NCBI GenBank assembly: GCA_030590185.1
Contig: JAUUZB010000005.1
Span: 1 to 16,092, forward strand
Direction of reading: 5' to 3'
DNA: 16,092 nucleotides
Origin: Deltaproteobacteria bacterium
Lineage (GTDB): Bacteria; Myxococcota; XYA12-FULL-58-9; JAUUZB01
Shown: piece after piece, positions 13,635-16,092 of the stretch
Layout of the letters: the number at the start of each line of letters is the position of its first letter
How positions within the stretch are numbered: the first letter of the stretch is position 1
Notes under the pieces: generated by a model
What the model was told of the DNA's origin: nothing
Seen by the model: only the letters and a program-made list of their open reading frames with translations
Database searches by the model: none
Translations under genes and position numbers: made by a program

Positions 13635-15626
13635 ATGGCCATTCGACCCGCAGATCAAGTTAGGCAGCGACGGGTGGCGCTCGTCTGTATGCCATTTCAA
13701 GCCCCCAGCTGGCCCTCGCTGGCTCTCGCGGTGTTGAGCAGTGTCCTGCGCGAGAAAGGGCATCGGGTCGATTTGCACTACCTGAATCTCGACGCCGCTC
13801 GGCGAATCGGCGTGGGCACGTATACGCGTATCGCAAATCAGGACTCGGTCGACATGATGTGGCCACGCATGGTCGGCGAGTGGCTCTACGCGGACCCGCG
13901 AGTTGCCCGCGGCGCCGCGTCGCCTCGCGCCTTTCGGGCCTTCCTCGATTCCTGCCGCGATCCCCGACAGACCGATGGGCTCAAACGTCTGGACCTCACG
14001 GCGATTCGCACCCAGCTAGACGGGCTCCTCGACGAGTGGGTGAGGGGGCACGACTGGGCCGGGTATGACGTCGTCGGGTTCACGGTCGGCACTCAGCAGC
14101 TAAACGCATCTTTGCGCCTCGGGCGGCTCATCAAGGAAACATGGCCCAGAGTGCGGGTGGTTCTCGGAGGGCCCACCCTCATGACTCCCATGGGGGCGCC
14201 GATCCTCGAGCGCCACGAGTGGCTCGACGCGGTCTTCAGTGGCTACGCCGAGGAGACATTTCCCCTTTGGCTGGATGATTTGCCGCCGCGCGGCGCCCAG
14301 CCGGTCGTCCATGAAGGGCCGGGCGCCCACCTCGACAGTGTGCCAATACCCAACTTCGATGATTTTTTCGCCGCCTTCGAGCGGAGTGGGATCGCGGCCT
14401 TCATTGCCCCCACTGTGCCCATCGAGACCTCCCGTGGATGTTGGTGGTCAGACACCAAACGCTGCACATTCTGTGGCCTCAACGACGACGACCCCTATCG
14501 CCACAAGACAGCCGAGCGAACCCTGGAGGAGGTGAGGCGGTTGGCGAGCTACGGCCTGCCCATATATGCGAGTGACAACATCATGCCGCTCGCCTATTTC
14601 GCTGAGCTGTTTCCGCGCATGGAGCGGGAGGGAGTTCGCTTTCCGAGTGGAACCTTCTACTCAGTCAAATCCTCGATCAAGCCGGACCAGCTCCAACAGC
14701 TCGCGCGCCTCGGCGTCAAGGAGATCCTCACCGGGATCGAGAGCCTCTCCCCCTCGGTGCTCGAGACCATGCGCAAGGGGACCTCTGCGCTCCAGAATAT
14801 TTGGCTGCTTCGCGCCGTGGAAGAGTTGAACATGAGGGCCCAGTGGTTTTGGCTCTACGGCTGCCCGGGCGAGCAACCCGAGGCCTACGCCGAGGTCGCA
14901 CCGTTGTTGCCCCACCTCTCCCACCTTCCCGCGCCTAACGGGGTGATCCCCGTGCAAATGCCACGCGGAAGTCCGCTCCACGCAACGCCCCATGCCTATG
15001 GGGTTTCCCAGGTGAGCGCCGCACCTGCGTACGCCCTGGCTTTTGGCGCCTTCGAAGGACTCGATCGCCACGCCTTCTTTTTTGACTATCGGTTCGACGA
15101 TGGCCGCGAGCCGCGGGTCTACGCCGAACCTGTCATCACCCAGGTTCGTCGCTGGATGGAGATCCGGTTGCAGCCGTTGGCGCCTCGTTGTGAGGTGTTG
15201 ACCATTGCCGGACAGCGGATCCTGGTGGACAGCCGGCGCCGCGGTCAGCTGGGCCGCGGGCCTGCTCGGATCCGAAGAGTAAGCGACGCCGAGTGGCGCG
15301 TGCTCGAGGAGCTCGCCACGCCGAAGCGGGTCGAGTCGATTCGAAAAATGTGGGCGAATGAGCCCGATCTTCTTTGGAACCTCGATCGCATGGAGGAGCA
15401 TGGTTTGGTGCTCGAGTTGGAAGGGCGTTGGCTGAGACTCGTCATCGTCAGAGATGACCCGCGGCCGTCGGCCGAACTCCGCCGGGTGCTCTCGATCAAG
15501 GGACGCTCCCTAGTGACACGGGCTAAGCGCTCCGCCGTTTCTTGGTTGCCTCGCTCGAGTGGTATCGACGTGGGCCCACGAGGGTTACCCACCAATCGAG
15601 GGGGGACGCGAAACAACCCGACGTAA
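13635..15626 (+). CDS. RiPP maturation radical SAM protein 1-like enzyme (TIGR03975-like, B12-binding), copy 2
   Basis: This 663-residue paralogue of the 5029-6957 protein shares the whole architecture: VALVCMPFQ at 14-22, PSLAL, YLNLD, GFTVGTQQLNASLRLG (148-163), LGGPTLMTPMG, and SRGCWWSDTKRCTFCG with CX7CX2C at Cys269, 277 and 280. SDNIMP, GIESLSPSVLETMRKG, and LLPHLSHLPAPNG near 424-436 are also shared. The C-terminal module (about 525-606, with VDSRR, DAEWRVLEEL and WLRLVIVRD) again looks like a winged helix. GGAGG (13620-13624) lies 10 bases before the ATG, the best ribosome site among the large genes here. The tail after about residue 610 is basic and poorly conserved and overlaps the convergent paralogue by 42 bases. 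B12-dependent radical C-methylation is the known chemistry of the family; the substrate is unknown. Confidence 0.9.
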   Translation: MAIRPADQVRQRRVALVCMPFQAPSWPSLALAVLSSVLREKGHRVDLHYLNLDAARRIGVGTYTRIANQDSVDMMWPRMVGEWLYADPRVARGAASPRAFRAFLDSCRDPRQTDGLKRLDLTAIRTQLDGLLDEWVRGHDWAGYDVVGFTVGTQQLNASLRLGRLIKETWPRVRVVLGGPTLMTPMGAPILERHEWLDAVFSGYAEETFPLWLDDLPPRGAQPVVHEGPGAHLDSVPIPNFDDFFAAFERSGIAAFIAPTVPIETSRGCWWSDTKRCTFCGLNDDDPYRHKTAERTLEEVRRLASYGLPIYASDNIMPLAYFAELFPRMEREGVRFPSGTFYSVKSSIKPDQLQQLARLGVKEILTGIESLSPSVLETMRKGTSALQNIWLLRAVEELNMRAQWFWLYGCPGEQPEAYAEVAPLLPHLSHLPAPNGVIPVQMPRGSPLHATPHAYGVSQVSAAPAYALAFGAFEGLDRHAFFFDYRFDDGREPRVYAEPVITQVRRWMEIRLQPLAPRCEVLTIAGQRILVDSRRRGQLGRGPARIRRVSDAEWRVLEELATPKRVESIRKMWANEPDLLWNLDRMEEHGLVLELEGRWLRLVIVRDDPRPSAELRRVLSIKGRSLVTRAKRSAVSWLPRSSGIDVGPRGLPTNRGGTRNNPT

Positions 15627-16092
15627 TACAGGCAGCAATAGACGCGCGATCACACTGGGCTCGCCAACCGGGGGGGCCACCAATTCTGCCCGGACTTTCC
15701 TCCAGCGTCGGTTCCACGAGCCACGCCTGAACCGGACGGTTTGGCGAACAATCTCGCTGATGAATGGTCTCTTGCGGATCACCACCAAACGCACCAATCG
15801 GCCATCCGATCGGAAGATTGCTCCCTCCTGTTCCAACGACGAAAGGGCCGCCTCGTATGAACCACTCGGCAAGGCCTCCTCGAGCGTCTGCTCTCTCGTT
15901 GGAGCAGCCAATAGACGCAGCAGCTTCCACTCAACGCTACTCAACCGCCTTACGGTCGGCCTCTTGACGGATCCCGAGGCGAGCCGCCGGGTGTCGACGA
16001 GTACCGGCTGGCCAGCGACTACGATCGCCTCGCAGCGCTGCGGAAACGGGAGCCAGGTGCGATTCATCCACGACAGCGAGGCCTCAGTGAAC
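15585..16092 (-). CDS. C-terminal module of a third TIGR03975-like radical SAM protein (5' end outside window)
   Basis: The minus-strand frame is open from the right edge to a TAA at 15585-15587; the Met at 16067 is internal because aligned residues continue upstream of it (FTEASLSWMNRTW against YAEPVITQVRRWM in copy 2). The visible 168 residues align along their length with the end of copies 1 and 2: RCEAIVVAGQPVLVDTRR, SSVEWKLLRLL, GRLVRLVVIRK. The catalytic part lies outside the window, so activity cannot be judged. The gene converges on copy 2 with overlapping 3' ends. It is either the end of a full third enzyme or a stand-alone recognition module; the first is more likely from the match upstream of the Met. 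Confidence 0.82.
   Translation of the reverse strand, partial: FTEASLSWMNRTWLPFPQRCEAIVVAGQPVLVDTRRLASGSVKRPTVRRLSSVEWKLLRLLAAPTREQTLEEALPSGSYEAALSSLEQEGAIFRSDGRLVRLVVIRKRPFISEIVRQTVRFRRGSWNRRWRKVRAELVAPPVGEPSVIARLLLPVLRRVVSRPPSIGG

Noticed and set aside
13524..13778. 84-codon minus-strand frame, including a 24-codon tail from 13598, as a precursor peptide
   Set aside because: Over half is antisense to the conserved N-terminus of copy 2, and the remainder has no leader or core pattern.
14661..15401. 246-codon minus-strand frame inside copy 2
   Set aside because: It is antisense to conserved TIGR03975-like sequence and has no motif or ribosome site supporting it.

Overview
The window is high-GC bacterial DNA with tightly packed genes on both strands. 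It most resembles Myxococcota or a related deltaproteobacterial lineage. The main clue is the protein tail at the left edge: MopE-type Asp/Cys metal-binding repeats followed by a Gly-Cys-Gly-Cys motif, a hydrophobic stretch and an Arg run, which is the MYXO-CTERM sorting-signal pattern. No rRNA, tRNA, CRISPR array, transposase or phage gene was recognised.

Layout. (1) 2-454 (+) is the 3' end of a surface/secreted protein. (2) 2506-480 (-) is a two-gene unit: a PaaK/CapK-like adenylate-forming ligase, then a PQQ-repeat lipoprotein coupled by a 4-base GTGA overlap. (3) 2583-3704 (+) is a radical SAM protein whose C-terminal region looks SPASM-like but lacks the cluster cysteines. (4) 6957-3723 (-) is a B12-type radical SAM protein of the RiPP maturation radical SAM protein 1 kind (TIGR03975-like, CX7CX2C), followed after 10 bases by a Mur-ligase-like amide ligase. 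(5) 7258-8838 (+) and 10294-8885 (-) are two different B12-binding radical SAM proteins. (6) 10604-15626 (+) is a probable operon: an ATP-grasp-like protein, a PAS-radical SAM-SPASM fusion and a second TIGR03975-like protein. (7) 16092-15585 (-) is the C-terminal end of a third TIGR03975-like protein, cut by the window edge.

The striking feature is density. Seven radical SAM proteins (one seen only as its C-terminal module) lie in about 13.5 kb: five predicted B12-binding and two not. They are interleaved with three separate ATP-dependent activating or ligating enzymes (AMP-forming ligase, Mur ligase, ATP-grasp). I infer a biosynthetic island that joins acyl or amino-acid units without an NRPS and modifies the product by several radical C-methylations or C-C/C-S bond reactions. 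The TIGR03975 family usually marks RiPP clusters, but no recognisable precursor (NHLP, Nif11-like or a clear repeated core) is visible. It may be very short, unlike known leaders, outside the window, or absent. The genes are split into about six transcription units with several divergent promoter regions, two of which carry conspicuous palindromes and weak short-ORF candidates.

All family assignments are by motif reading. No database search was possible.
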